NCBI GenBank assembly: GCA_944990035.1
Contig: CALYLX010000159.1
Span: 868,001-932,000, forward strand
Direction: 5' to 3'
DNA length: 64,000 bases
From: Clitopilus passeckerianus
Taxonomy: Eukaryota; Basidiomycota; Agaricomycetes; Agaricales; Entolomataceae
Positions 22,088-34,641 of this stretch are shown in pieces. The translations under genes were made by a program, and so were the position numbers. Numbering within the stretch: the stretch's first letter is position 1; every line of letters begins with the position of its first letter. The notes beneath the pieces are model-generated. The model did not search any database and was not told the origin of the DNA. It saw only the letters and a list, made by a program, of their open reading frames with translations.

Positions 22088-23194
22088 AGGAGAACACCTG
22101 AATCTGAAGCTGCCAATCGCTCAACGGTGATGGAGGTACTGTAACGAGAGGACAAATACCGTGACCTCGCCACATGAGGCCAACTTCGTTCCAACACCAT
22201 TGTCTAGCTCCGGAGTCCGGCCTACTTCACTGGAATCACAACGGGCAGAGCGTCTATTGAGTTCCGAGTTCTATCTTCAGATAGGACGAGGTTTGTCTGT
22301 TGAAAATCTTGGCTGTTTTTTTCGGCACATTTCGATATTCACATGTCTCGAATCGCCGGCATATTACCCTTTTAATTCAATTCTCTCATTTAATAAGTAA
22401 ATTGATTCCCGCTCCGGTCCGGAGTTTTCTGTTATAGAAATGCAGGGCTTTTCCCTCAAGATGTGTCCAGTTTTTGATTCCGACCTTCTCTACTGTGCTG
22501 AACGCTCAAAATTGAAACGGTCACATGATCACTATGGAGGTAGGCCAATCACATGACCAGATGAGATTGAGGAAACTGATTGAGTCGAAGTTATGGTCTT
22601 GAGCACTGCACGTCGTGCATAGGCTAAGGTGTGGTGAGCGCACATGAAGTCTTCAAGTTCAAATTGAGTTGAAGGAAAGGATTTGGAATGCTTGGGCTTC
22701 GACAAATTTTCCAGCGAAGGGTGGCTGTTCACTCGCGCTTGATGGGATCAATCTTCATCAATTTGCCGTCACACCTTGCGACTTTCTCCAAGAAAATGAT
22801 GAAAGATGTGTTTGTGAGCGAACTCAATGTGCTACCACATTCGCCCAAGCATTTGCCGTTGCTGCAGTATTTACTAAAACAAAGATCACAAAAGAGATTT
22901 AAAAATTAGAACGAGGACAGGTCGTGCGAAGCAGCGACGCATCTTGGACCAAGTGTTACGAATGCACATAACATGATTATTGCTGTTGGGCCTGGCTTCT
23001 TCGCCTCCTTCACGACCCAGCTCACGATATCACTCCTGTCCCGAGAATGGAGTCGGACTCAGAGATGACTACAGATACATCCACACCTACAGTCGCGGGT
23101 CACTCACAACCCCATCCATCGATTGCTCAAAGCAGGTAATATGGAGGCCATCCTTAGAGCGCTAGATCTGCTCACCCTCTCCTGCAGCCCGGGC

Positions 23195-24991
23195 ATGTTT
23201 TCCCATTCCTCAGGTGTAAACGTCGGTGGAACCAGCACATTCAACAACGCTTCTAGTATACACAATTATAATGCCGTACTCACAATTGGTAGGGAAGACT
23301 TTGCCTGCCTGATGTTTCACTTTTCAATCATTGAAATTTGCAGAACACGGTCAAAGTAGCGATAGCGGAACGAGGAGCTCATGTTCTGAACATCCGAGTC
23401 AGACTTATTCGCGCCTTTTGTCAACGAAAGGGCACGGATTTCCGCTATTCGATCCAGAACCACCGAGTGGGCTTCCCTCCCGGTACAAAGAGGAAGGCGT
23501 GGGTATCGGGGATGTCGGCATCGTCCATGAAGACGGATTTTTCGATTTTCTTTTCAATATCTGTCTCCCAGCGAACGATCCCATCAATGAAGGGGGTGTT
23601 CCAGATGGATTCTTCCCTCTGCCTTTGACTACGAACGAACGACACTTTCATAGCAAGGTCCACGAACCTGGGGCATATCATGCAAATGGTTCGATCCAGG
23701 TTCTGTAAGTTGGTAGTATGTTTAAGGTTGCATTCACCCCGCTAACTTTATGTATGTTAGGGAGTCTCTGCGTACCATAGGAGAATATCGGTTTGTAGGT
23801 AATGCCGGTGAAGGGGCAGTTCTCGTGCTTCCTAAAGCTACGAAGAAACGTGAACTTCTTCGCCTGAAGGATTTCAGAGAGTATGCTGGGGAAAACGCTT
23901 TGGCCTGGTACGAGTTTGCTAGTGACGAATTGGGTCGGGATGCACCAAACGGCTCAATTTACCTCATAACGGGTTGGGAGAAAACATCTGCTTGGGGAAG
24001 CGCTTCGTTCCAAGCATCCAATAACTCGTTCGACCTGCATTTCGCAGAGGTTACCTGGACTTGTGCCGGCCTGGCTTCTACCAAGAGAGGACCAAGCAAC
24101 CAGAATGATATGCTACCCGACAACCAATGTATCTTTCTCAAAGGCTTCAAAGTGACTCTAGGAGAGAGCCTTTGGGACCAGTTTCGAGGCACTGTTGAAC
24201 TTCACCCAGTCGCAACAGCGACCCAACAACCCACACCCGAGAGTTCCCCACGACCCTCTATGAGTTCTTCGTGGACGTTGCTAGGAATGCGCGAAGCAAT
24301 CAACAGTTGGCGCTATCCGACCACTAGAAGGGCTGCAGAGAATCCAGATCCAGTCATTGTGGAATTGTTCAACGCTTCCTCTCTCAGGCCTGAGGTAAGA
24401 TGAATTGGTCGTGTGTTGGGAATAGTGTTAATCACTCCAACAGGACATACACCCTTCCAGTCTCATTAATCTCTATCTCTTAAGCAAGGTGATAAAACCG
24501 TCTGACGATTGCCTACTTGGAAGTAAAATGCTTAGACACGAATTGACAGGTTCCTGAAGCCAAAGTGGCAATCACCCATGATAATCTTTGGTGCTCCCTC
24601 ATCGAGGTATTATGGTTCAAGCTACAAAGAAACAATCTTTCTGACCAAACATTTAGGATACGAACATGCCCTTTGTCGAGCAGACCGACTCCAAGTATCG
24701 AATCGTAAATCAAAACGGTGAAAGGCAGAGGGTTGTCGGGTGCTGAATGAATTCTGATCCCATTGGTTGTCTTCAGGGAATATTTTTCTAGAGGAGAAAA
24801 ATTCTAGAAAAGTAGGTGCATTGGTAAGTCAAAAACTTCAGCTGGAGCCCGAGTATGCGTGTGAATACTACAGCGCTAGGTCTCCGATGAAGCCTCGTTA
24901 CAAATTGCCACGTCCAAGCCTTCTCAGCCTCCACTCGAACAACAGCAACTCGGAAATCTGCAAAATGAGGTCCTTTCCATGGCGGACTTAA
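23195..24991 (+). CDS. Multi-exon gene of a basidiomycete family, function unknown
   Basis: Proposed exons: 23,195-23,288, 23,344-23,704, 23,761-24,394, 24,444-24,488, 24,550-24,606, 24,657-24,717 and 24,777 onward. All have GT-AG borders, 50-61 bp introns and matching phases. The start MFSHSSGVNVGG sits in a Gly/Ser/Asn-rich lead. The core has GFPLFDPEPPSGLPSRYKEEG, VHEDGFFDFLFNICLPANDPIN, AVLVLPKATKKRELL, SIYLITGWEKTSAWGSASF and VPEAKVAITHDNLWCSLIE, a layout I recognise from uncharacterised proteins common in Agaricomycetes. No signal peptide or membrane segment is obvious. The last exon is uncertain: its frame runs to 24,991 and overlaps the start of the next gene, so an earlier end after a further intron (donor near 24,823) is possible. 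Confidence 0.65.
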
Positions 24992-25823
24992 GGCTGAGGA
25001 GTCGCAGTCATAGTCCAGACCACTGGCTTCCCGAACACGATGTAGCTAATATGGCTGGATCCTCGTCCTCCATTTCTATGCGTATTCGGCACCCTTCCCC
25101 ATCGGATGAAGGCTCCCATTGGTCACATTCGTTACCTTTGGGACCAGGCCCTACTCCGAGCGATCAGGGATCACCTTCCCCGGGAGGTGCTCTCGACTCG
25201 TCTGCGGACACGGACCGTTACAGAGAACATAACTCTAATCTATCGCCACCGACACTGCTGAAAAAGGAGACTTCTAAGAGGCATCAATGCCCAGCCTGCC
25301 AGAAGGTGTTTCCACAGTATGCCTATTTTTTCTGGCACTTCGAGTCTGTCATGAGTTTTAATCTCATTACCCAGACCAAGTGGCCTCAGAACACATACGA
25401 ACACTCATTTGAAGGAAAAACGTATGTATTTCTATTATTTCATATGTTTCAGTTATTCAAGGCTTAACCTAGCCTTCAAATGCCCCGACCCTGACTGCAA
25501 CAAGACGTTTTCGGTCAGGTCAAATGCCAAACGCCATTATCGTATTCACGGTGGCGATCCGAACGAGCTTCATCCAAGCCAGCTATCCGTCGACAGCGGA
25601 AAAAAAAAAACAATTTAGTGAAACCCAAGTTGTCCACCCCCATCCAGCGGCTAGCACATCCAACTGGAGCCGGCCGATACGTTGGACAAACCCGAGGACG
25701 GTACGACAGGCGCCTTCGACCAGCCAGCTTCAGCTAGAAGCCCCCTCCAGCTCCGTGCACGACCCTACTGCATTCTCTAGCTCTGCATCGGGTCCGGCAA
25801 CACAGGCCGGTTCGTCGAGCTAA
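24979..25823 (+). CDS. C2H2 zinc-finger protein, two tandem fingers
   Basis: Exons: 24,979-25,316, 25,375-25,421 and 25,473 onward. Splicing out 25,317-25,374 joins CPACQKVFPQ to PSGLRTHTNTH, giving a canonical C-x2-C-x12-H-x3-H finger. Splicing out 25,422-25,472 gives the linker LKEKT and finger 2, CPDPDCNKTFSVRSNAKRHYRIH (C-x4-C-x12-H-x3-H). The order and spacing match a common agaricomycete putative transcription-factor family. The N-terminal 110 residues are Ser/Pro/His-rich. After finger 2 the frame ends just past a run of ten A (25,600-25,609); a Ser/Pro-rich tail continues in another frame to 25,823, so a homopolymer error or real truncation is possible. The predicted place of action is the nucleus; targets unknown. 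Confidence 0.75.
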
Positions 25824-25849
25824 GGGTTCCAGGCCAACCGCTCTACTCA

Positions 25850-28800
25850 AATTTTCGGATTCGGTCGTCAGCCTCAGTACTAACTTTCAGCACCAAACAA
25901 CATATATCTCTTGCATAGCCAAGTTACATTACCACGGCCATACCCTCGTTTTCTTCTTCTTCTTTCCATCTTTCCGTTGCTTCTTGTGTACCCAGCTTCC
26001 TCGTACTACCCTCTGACACCATGGATTGACTGTATTCCTTTATTCTGTCACCCGTACTTGGGTTTAGACCCCTCGCTTCATTCACAATTGCCCTTGTTGT
26101 GCTGGTCCTATGTTGATTCATTCGAATATACTCTTGACGTATTTCTCAGCCCAGTCTGCTTGGAAAAAATTGCTTCGCACTCATTCGGTCGTTGCGCACA
26201 GTCACTGATGCTCAAGTTATAATCAGCACCAAAGGCTACTTCTATAATATTCCATTCACAGCGTCAGCAGGCATATAGTAGCACTAGGCTAACTACATAA
26301 AATCTCCAGGCTTTGTAGGTTATCTTGCTCTAGATCATGATATATGTATTCGTTCGTTAGGAACATCCTGGAGCAAATGAATGATGCAAAATCTCACCCG
26401 TAACTGCGTTCACACCTGAGAGGGATGGCGTGGCAAGGATCGTCATGGAGGAATAGACAATATACCTGGTGATGACAAGGGCAGTCAACCACACAAGGCC
26501 AAGATTTGCTCGTTCTTCGTCGGACAAGCTGGTGCGGAAAATTTGGCGGCCTTCCTCCAACCTCCCTGTCCACTCGCGAGGACGCCCGGACATCTGGTTG
26601 CGAGGTATAGGAAAAGAGAGTAGGTCGAAAGAAGAGTGAAGGCGGCATAGTAGGGTAACTTCGGCGAAGGGCTAGGAGCGAGGGTATGGAGGAAGGAAGG
26701 ACGTGTTTCGATGGTAATAATACGGAATGCGGAGTGGGTGGATGGCAGATGATCAAAGTTCTGTCCATTGAAAATCGGCGAGTGAAAGTTGAAGTGACCA
26801 CTACATGTGCACCGCAAGGAGGTGTACTCGTCGTGGCCGCTAGCACCTGTGGCCGCGACCTGGAACATGATTCCTAATTTGTGAGCATTAGACAGAAAAC
26901 TCGGATAGCGTCGGCAAGACAAACCTCCACATAGGATAAGATGGTCTGAAACCATCGCCGACGTTGGCCAGGTACCACCCTTCCAACCAGGTCTCAAGAT
27001 CTCAAAGCCAATGCATTGGTATCCGTTCGCCATTTTGAGTGATTCCGAGCATCTGAAAGTAGAGGAACGTCGGCTCCTTCGTTGAATTCCCGTGGACCAA
27101 AATCATACCTTTGAGAAAGCCGAAAGTAGATGTATACCCCATCTCGAGCTTCTTGTATGGATTTGACTGGCCCCAAAGATATTTAGACGTGTGGCAAGGA
27201 GATCCCGGCGGGTCGAGCGAGAAGCTGAACATAGTCTCTGAAAGAGTCTGCACCATAATGAAACGGCAACACATCTAGATTCGAGCTTTACTCCTCAAAG
27301 CTAGGAACTTTTCTAAAAGGGCAGGCTACGCCTGCTATAGACAAGGAAGCTTGGAGCTTAGAAGTGCGGCTGATGACGAGGGAGTACCAAGGGAGGGGCG
27401 ACGGTTAGATACTTTCAGCCAAAAGAAGTGGAGTGGAGGGAAGGAAGCATAGGCAATGCGGCACGGACTCGTCCGATAGACGGCGAGAGCTAGAATATAT
27501 TGAAGGGTAGTTGCAAATTGTTGTGGGCGAAGTTTGGCCCAATCAATGTGTGCATGCGGTAGCCCAGACTAGTTCGGGCTGGATTTTGAGAGAATATAGA
27601 TAGGGGATTCTTAAGGTGCAGGTTGTCGTCATGATGTGTCGGCGTAGAGTAGAGCTGGTTGTGTCGCAAATTTGAAGTGAGAGATGGTGGTGGCTCGAAG
27701 GAAGGAGAATTTACCCACTTGTGGGATGACGGCCATCGCTACCGCGTGGCAGGATACGAGTCTGGAGGGTGGGTTTTATTAACTGACCAACTTTTATTCC
27801 TGAATGACCTTGAAAGTCTTGGACGTGACTAAATTGCGACTAAGTGAGTCTTCTAGGCCTAAGTTATGCTTGCATATCTGCTCTTGCGAATCATATTTCA
27901 TCGGTCGAGCAACAGTGGTGCTGTGAGATTTAGACTTACCGATTAGAAGCTCAACGACACGGTACACCTTGCGTCTATTTGGCGAGAATGTCCCTCTACC
28001 AAGTTATGCGACGAGTGGAAAAGCCCAGGGGAGCGAACGTTAAATATTTGGAACAGACATGACATGAACGATCGTGCTACACTATGCTACGACAACCCTA
28101 GCCATGGTTCCATTCTACACTATTAGGAGGTCAGATATGATAGTTCGTGAGATAGCCCCTGGATTAGGACTCTAGGTGTCACCCTAGTGGTGCCCTCATG
28201 AAATGATTGGTTAAATACCAATGCGCAGTTGCTGAAGCAGTGGGTTCGGACCTTGATATGTTTGCGTGTTTGTCCTTTGGAACTACCATTCCAATCACGT
28301 TGAACGAAGAAAGACAACGAGCAGGACGCGGGACGCGGGACGACACCGCAGCCCGTTGAGTCACCGACAAACTTGACAAGGAGTAACTGACGGCGAATGC
28401 ACAGATAATGAGACTCACCGTGGTCTCAAAAGCTCCAGCGACTCAAGCCCAGGCTCGCCATCCGAAGCGAGCGTACTTGTTCTTTCCATTGAAAGTAGGG
28501 GAGTTGGGCATTTCGGCTTATATCCAAGAAGAATCTGACGAAGACAATCACGGCAGTGAGAGCAAAGTAACAAAACACAGCCCGGGGGTAAGATGGAACA
28601 GGCTGCGGGACCGATATTCAATGACGCTCCTTCAACACGCGAGATGAAATACCGTAGTACACGGATGCGAATTACTTCAAAGAATCCTTTGGAGCTGACA
28701 TTAGTGTTACAACCAATGATGCAAGAAGACAATCTTTCATCTCTGTACGCAAGGACTCGTAATAAAATGGTATGCGCATATGCACATTCACAAGACTACT

Positions 28801-31470
28801 CTAGAGGAAGAGCAAACCCAACCAAACTTCAGGGCGTTAGAAACCAGAGCCGACGTTGAGAATGTTGGGTACAGAGTCCAAGAAGCAAGCAGCACGAAGT
28901 GCAAAGTGGTCCAAGAGAAGACAAGCCTGCAGTAACACGTTGACTATGTAGAGTGATACAAAGGCACATGCCGAAGTGATTATCTCACATTCGATCGACG
29001 CTGCCTGCAAGGACGTCGACGATTGTTGAGAATTTAAAGTCACGGCTTCTAATGGGAGTACTGTTGGCCACAAGGAGTCCAGATCCAAGAAGTACGCTTC
29101 ACATGTCCGAGATTTAGACGTGACAGAACAAGAATTTAACTGGCTATGGAGCAGCCCCGTCTCGTGACGGAGTTGCAACCAAGCAATAGAGTCGGATTCG
29201 CGCATCGCGAGCGTGCATGAGTTTCTAGGGCATGTAGTATACTCTTGTTTGATGCATCAGGTCCTTGAAGGTGTTGCGAATCTGGAGTGTTGTTGACCTA
29301 ATGGTTGTACACGCGTGTCACCGAGATAGAAGCCTCGAGATACATTCTTGCTGGACTTGCTAGATACCCTTCCGACCCGCCGACGCACCCGCATCTGTTG
29401 TGCCTCTGCGTATCATCATGACAAACGCACATGGCAAGGAGGTCAGACCTTCGAGTCGAGAAACAGTACCATTGGGCGATCCATGAGACTAACTTCGATG
29501 GCGAAAGTGCCGCCACTGGAGAAGGAAGACATCGAGTTCACTACCAGCACGGCATTCCCCAGGACGGCAAACAGTGCCGAAAGGCGGTTATCAATAAAAC
29601 CATGTGGTTCTTTACTATATACAGTATAATACCCGTTGGAGATATCAAAGAAGCTGATGCCACTCGAAAATCTGGATTTCTAATTAAAAATGTATTTTCG
29701 TCCAATGGAAATTGGAAGAAATAAAAATGTTATTCCTTTTTTGGATCAGTTGATGGCATTCAGTCCGACACCAAAATCCCCGGGTACAAGTGCTCGCTGA
29801 AGTAAGCTCCAGACTCGTAAAAAATGGTAACCCTAACCCATGTTTGACAGTTTGAGGTCTCCATTGACTTTCTCACTCAACTACTTTTCCTTGCTCAACC
29901 CGATTTTCGATGCCCTCCTTAACCACCCGCTTGCCGAGCTTATGATTAATCCTCCCTAGGCCTCCCTAGCTAAGCCCACATAGCCTGAGCATCATACATC
30001 ATGCCCGGATGATTTGAGATGAACTTCAGCCTTTGTCAGTATGCACAACCTTTGTCCAGCTCCACCACCTCTTAACCTACTCCAGTGTTTCCTGTAACGA
30101 TAGCACACACCCCTTCGGGACCGATGATGTCCCTTGAAGCTTGAACGCGTAATATGTCTCCAGAAGAATATCCTGGCCCCCCTTCACACGAACATTCAGA
30201 GCAAGCACTTGCAAGTTCATCCCAAATTCTGCCTCGAGGCAACCTGCCCCTTTCCGAAACGACAACGTCCATACCTCACCCGCATAACTAACGTTGCTGT
30301 CAGTCACTTCCATTCTGTTATCTTGCCGCCATCTCCCTGGCTTTCAACGGTTTCGACTGCATCCGCTAGCAGAGAACATGCTCACACTCCCAATTCAACA
30401 TTTGGGCTCAATAGGTTGCGATATTTACTACGCTTCCGTAGTGGAAGCCCGAATCTCCGACGGCTGCTTGGACCCCGCCAGCATCAAGCTCGAGGACATA
30501 CCTGGATTCGCCGGCATGGGCTACCCTTTCAAGAATCATACACGAGCCGACTTGCATGCTCGTTGATGCTCCTTTCCCAAGGTCTTCTAACCTTACAACG
30601 GCACCCCAGCCAGTCCCGAACAGGACTCATTTTCTCGTCTTCATCAATGCCGAGGCTATGACACTTCTGTTTGACAAGTCAATTGTTCTCCAGCCGAATG
30701 CCCCTCTGCCAACGCCACTGGGTCCTTGCCACTGGCACTGAGCTTGAGTCGCCCACCAAGCCTAACGCAGTGACCAGAGGTGACCGCCAATATCCCGAGG
30801 GAGGTCATACTCTCTCTGGGACTGGGCAATTCCGCATATGGGTGTGATACACTTAGTAAGCGTACAGCCACCAAAAGATTGTCCAGGACACTTTTGTGAA
30901 CGTCCACAAGTATAAACCGGTCATTTGAACTATACAATGATAGATGTAACAATATAGATTGATAATATACGCTATAACTCAGCCAGAAGATCATGGGACG
31001 TTAACAAACAGGGAAACAACCTGGGTTTGCACCAAAAACCGTGTTTTCACACGCCTATCTAACCGCTGGTCCCACTCGCGATGGGCCAAAAACCTCTATC
31101 TTGTGGTGCACATTCCCAATCATACACTCATTTTTGCGTCCCACTCTGGCGGAGAGATTTCGTTCCTAATCATAGTAGATGATTTCTATCCTGGTACATT
31201 TGCTCTCCATGGCTTTAGTCGTGCAATCAAGCCAGGATCTCGTATTCAGAAGCAGTTATAAATATTCTATCAGGATAAGTTTCTTTATTAGCCGCTTTAG
31301 CGCAACTCTCTCTGCGAACACATGTTGTGAAAATGACTTTGTGGCTCGAAAAGTGCACCGGACACTTTTTCTATCGCTGATAGGCTGAACAAACATGAGT
31401 AAACAGCACGCCGCGTTGGCGGGGATTGCCCACTCCCACTCTCTCACGGGTCACTCAAGAGCATCCAAAC
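25850..31470. other. Long stretch without a confident gene
   Basis: Scattered open frames occur on the minus strand at 26,357-27,274 and 28,415-29,205. Some have hydrophobic stretches (ERANLGLVWLTALVITRYIV; ITSACAFVSLYIVNVLLQAC) and possible 5' splice sites, so one or two decayed or intron-rich membrane-protein genes may be present. I could not assemble a consistent model. The plus-strand frames at 29,348-29,724 and 30,134-30,661 match nothing I know. Confidence 0.4.
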
Positions 31471-31482
31471 CCTTAAGTTTCT

Positions 31483-32137
31483 GGCGCCGCCAACAAGACC
31501 TTGCTTGAAACCCTCGACGTTCCCGCCGTAGGAGAAAATTTACAGGATCACTTGGAGTTCAACACCGAATTTCTGTTGAAGGAAGATGCAACTTACGAGA
31601 CTCTAGGTAAGTCTCAGCCTGCAATGCCTTTTTGAGGCAATCAGTTAACATTCCTCTTCAGACATCCACCGCAACTCCCCCCGAACGCGACGCAGAAGAA
31701 TAGAAAGCCAACGGAATTGGCGTATACAATAGGCCTTCCCTGCCACACTTCCCTTCTTCCCTCTCGAGACATTTTGAATCACCCGAAGCTCCCAACATAC
31801 CCTCCCTTCCCTCCGAACATGATACCGAACTCGCCACAGCTACCTCCCTGTCCTCCCTCCACAAAAAGCACCTCATCAAAGGCAAAGGCATCCAGGTCGA
31901 ATTCTCCCTTGCCCCCAAAGGTGGCGTCAGGCGTCCTCCAACTAGTAGTTCGCGCCTATCCCAGGACGCAGTCAGTGCTACATCAGCCTAGCCACCTTCC
32001 TCCTCCGACCTTATAGTGTTGGGAGCGTCTATATGAACACCACGGACCCGTTCGCCATTCCTTTGGTGGACCTGCAGTATAACGAGATCCTGTTTGACGA
32101 AGGTCGCAAGCAGTGGACTAGGTTCATGAGGAACCGG
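31483..32137 (+). pseudogene. GMC oxidoreductase relic
   Basis: The first part encodes GAANKTLLETLDVPAVGENLQDH..., matching the GMC-family motif in which a conserved VGENLQDH follows the substrate-side segment. The last part (31,979-32,137) encodes TFLLRPYSVGSVYMNTTDPF, the GMC C-terminal-domain signature around the start of the catalytic region. Between them the frame is broken by stops and shifts, and the N-terminal FAD-binding GxGxxG segment and the catalytic His region are not visible. It is a dead fragment of an alcohol-oxidase/choline-dehydrogenase-like enzyme. A smaller relic of the same tail lies near 20,770. Confidence 0.7.
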
Positions 32138-32249
32138 TCATGATCAGGGTTGAGCCTACAACATCATAGGTCGAGGAGTCGTATCTAACTCTAGAGGAGC
32201 AGTGAGGGATGGTGTTTGTCGCAAATGGACTCCATAGCCGCTTGCGACC

Positions 32250-34400
32250 TTAGTGGTGTCGTATGGGACACGGAATCTGTTTGTAGAATATATTCTATTC
32301 TCGATTCTACCTATCTAAACCTTTATATCTTAATTAATACCCCATTTCCGCCCCATCTAATTCGTAGCGACTCATCGTTTCATGAACGTTATATAGATGT
32401 GTCAAAACCTTGGTACATACTGTATTATGAAAGACAAACTACAACATATTCTTCGTCCGATCATGTTGGTTGCTTCAACCATTCACCGGTCGGCTCCAGA
32501 GGCTAAGCTGAAGAAAGAAATGGCCTCTGAGAGTCGACGCAAACCCTCTCGACCCCCTGGGTGAATGACAAGTGATTGGATATCCAGGCGCCCCTCGTCC
32601 TCAACCGAAGCCAGGAATACTGCTTCCGTACCCTGCTTTTAACCCTCTTCCTCTAGCCGCGCCGTACCCAAAAGTTGAAGGAGCACTGGCTCGGGACTCC
32701 TAAGAAAGACACGATACCGGGTCCTTCATGGCTACCAAACATGTCCAGGAGTTAGTCGAGGAATATGAACCACAGGCAGAAGCCGTCTCGAGGTGGATTG
32801 ATTTCTGATTGAGATCCAAGAAAGCTGCACAGACTGGTGTCGGTTCGAAATATGAGCTCCTCCGCGTGTACAGATCTACCGTTGACGACGCGGGTAGGGT
32901 ATTTCGGTTGGGGGGGGAGGGCGCCTCCTTTCAGGAAACAAAATCTTTATTATGGGGTCCAAATCGAGGGTTCGCCCGTGACGTTGGTGGGTTCGGTGGC
33001 AAATAGTTCCCGTCCTGATTAGGAGCTGGAAAGGGGGATGCGACGAGGGAATGGGAAGACCTTAGGTTGAACATCCGCTCCAAATGACCTTGCTATTCGT
33101 GGGCATAGTATTCGCTTTGCCATTCCCGTACCACACCACCTGGCCAGGCTGGGCCGTCGTTTACGCTGAATTGAAATTTTGGTCATCCCGACTAAAGCCA
33201 GGGTCTGGTTCGGCAATATGCTGAGGATATTTATTGAATTAGATGAGAGTTCCGTTGGGTAGAGAAGCTACAAAGCGTGTGGAGGGAGGGTGCGATGAAA
33301 GTATCCAGGGCAGAGCTCACACCCTCATCTGACGGGAAGGAAGAGCACAAGGAGGATCGAAACTCTAGGCGAATATGGCGCCGCCTGTGTTAATAGCAGG
33401 AAGCAGCGGGGTAATAGGAGGATGTTGTAACTCTCGTTTGGTAGAACGGCCCATTGCCTCTCGAGTCGTCGGAGCCGGGAGAGACGCGGTGTTTCTTGAA
33501 GATGTCCCAGCGTGTTCGGGCAACGTTGATGCCTTCTGACCGTGGTTCGAGAGGGGAGGTGGATAAAGAAGAAGAGTCACAGGCGGAACTCGTGTCTTCG
33601 TCTTCGTTCGAGACAGAGGAGGGTTTGGCACACCAGTGAAAATAGTGCCAACCCTGCTTACGGCGAATATCTCTTCCAGATCGAATACGAAGTTAGGACA
33701 AAAATGAGATAGAAAAGGAAAGAAAACACATACCATACCGTAGCACCTTCAGCTTGAACGTAGGCATTAACGCCTGTATCTCTATACCCCGTAAAGCCCT
33801 TCGTTTGAAAGCCCTCCAACGTTTTGAGTGCGAACATTAGACTGTAATATCCTGGATGTCAACTGCTCGGCACTTCATCATGATGGCCTGTATACGTCCT
33901 GTCCGGTTTAAAGGGTGTAAACGCCCCAACAAGATCGTCAAGCTTTTTCCAGACTTGGATATGTGACCCATAATAAATTGTCCGCCAGACGACGGTTCAG
34001 CATGTCGCAGATCGGCTTCTTAGGGATTGTGAACAGGGCACTGCCGTCTGTGGGTGGGTTAGGTTAGAGGCAAATATAGAGGACACGAATCGAAGATACG
34101 GGCCGACGTCATTTGAATTGGTTGGAAAGTCGATTCTCCGACTTAGGGTTTCGTCAGTGAGAGATGAGAGAAGGGGCTAGATAAGAGAGTTAAGAGCGAT
34201 AGGATGAAGAGAAGTTTGGAAGCATGACGGATGCGGAAAACAAATGCGTCCCCCTTTCTTTCGCACACGCGTTTTCCTTCGACCGGCATGATTCCAACCC
34301 GGCAGTCTCCCCTTTTCACTTGCTTCAGATCTTTTCCCCGCTCAACTCGGACCCATCTGGAGAACACCAAGCAACAGTAGCAGTGGATGAATGAATATCA
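32250..34400 (+). repeat. Dispersed unit, copy 2 (upstream of NLR A)
   Basis: It has the same block order as copy 1: GGAATCTGTTTGTAG (32,272), CTGTATTATGAAAGA (32,418), GAATACTGCTTCCG (32,607), GAGGAGGGTTTGG (about 33,617), GACTTGGATATGTGACC (33,953), CTAGATAAGAGAGTTAAGAG (34,177). It ends shortly before the palindrome that precedes NLR gene A. Confidence 0.65.
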
Positions 34401-34446
34401 AACCAGCTGCACACCTTACGGTCTTCACAGCAGATTCCGGCCAAAC

Positions 34447-34461
34447 AGGCGCCTGGCGCCT
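34447..34461 (+). promoter_or_regulatory. 15-bp palindrome upstream of NLR A
   Basis: AGGCGCCTGGCGCCT is a perfect dyad (7-bp arms around one T) located 181 bp before the ATG. The identical 15-mer, with conserved bases TAACCT and ATCAGAC after it, precedes gene B. A TATA-like TTATATC (34,530) lies downstream, as in gene B. Likely a shared promoter element; the factor is unknown. Confidence 0.55.
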
Positions 34462-34641
34462 AACCTAATCAGACAGCACTGACAGCCATTATGCATCGTG
34501 TATGATGTGTGGACACCTTCCTGCCACCCTTATATCATAGCATCTGTGAGTCCATGATATGTTTCCCGCCTGATCCCGCCTTCCTCACTGAGCTTCGTGT
34601 AGAGGGCCCAACGTTTGCTCTGTCCACCGCTGAATGATACG

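Noticed and set aside
25911..26222. A plus-strand frame with a leader-like hydrophobic start (LLLLSIFPLLLVYPASSYY)
   Set aside because: It has no ATG at the start (TTG), follows the zinc-finger gene closely and looks like pyrimidine-rich 3' UTR.
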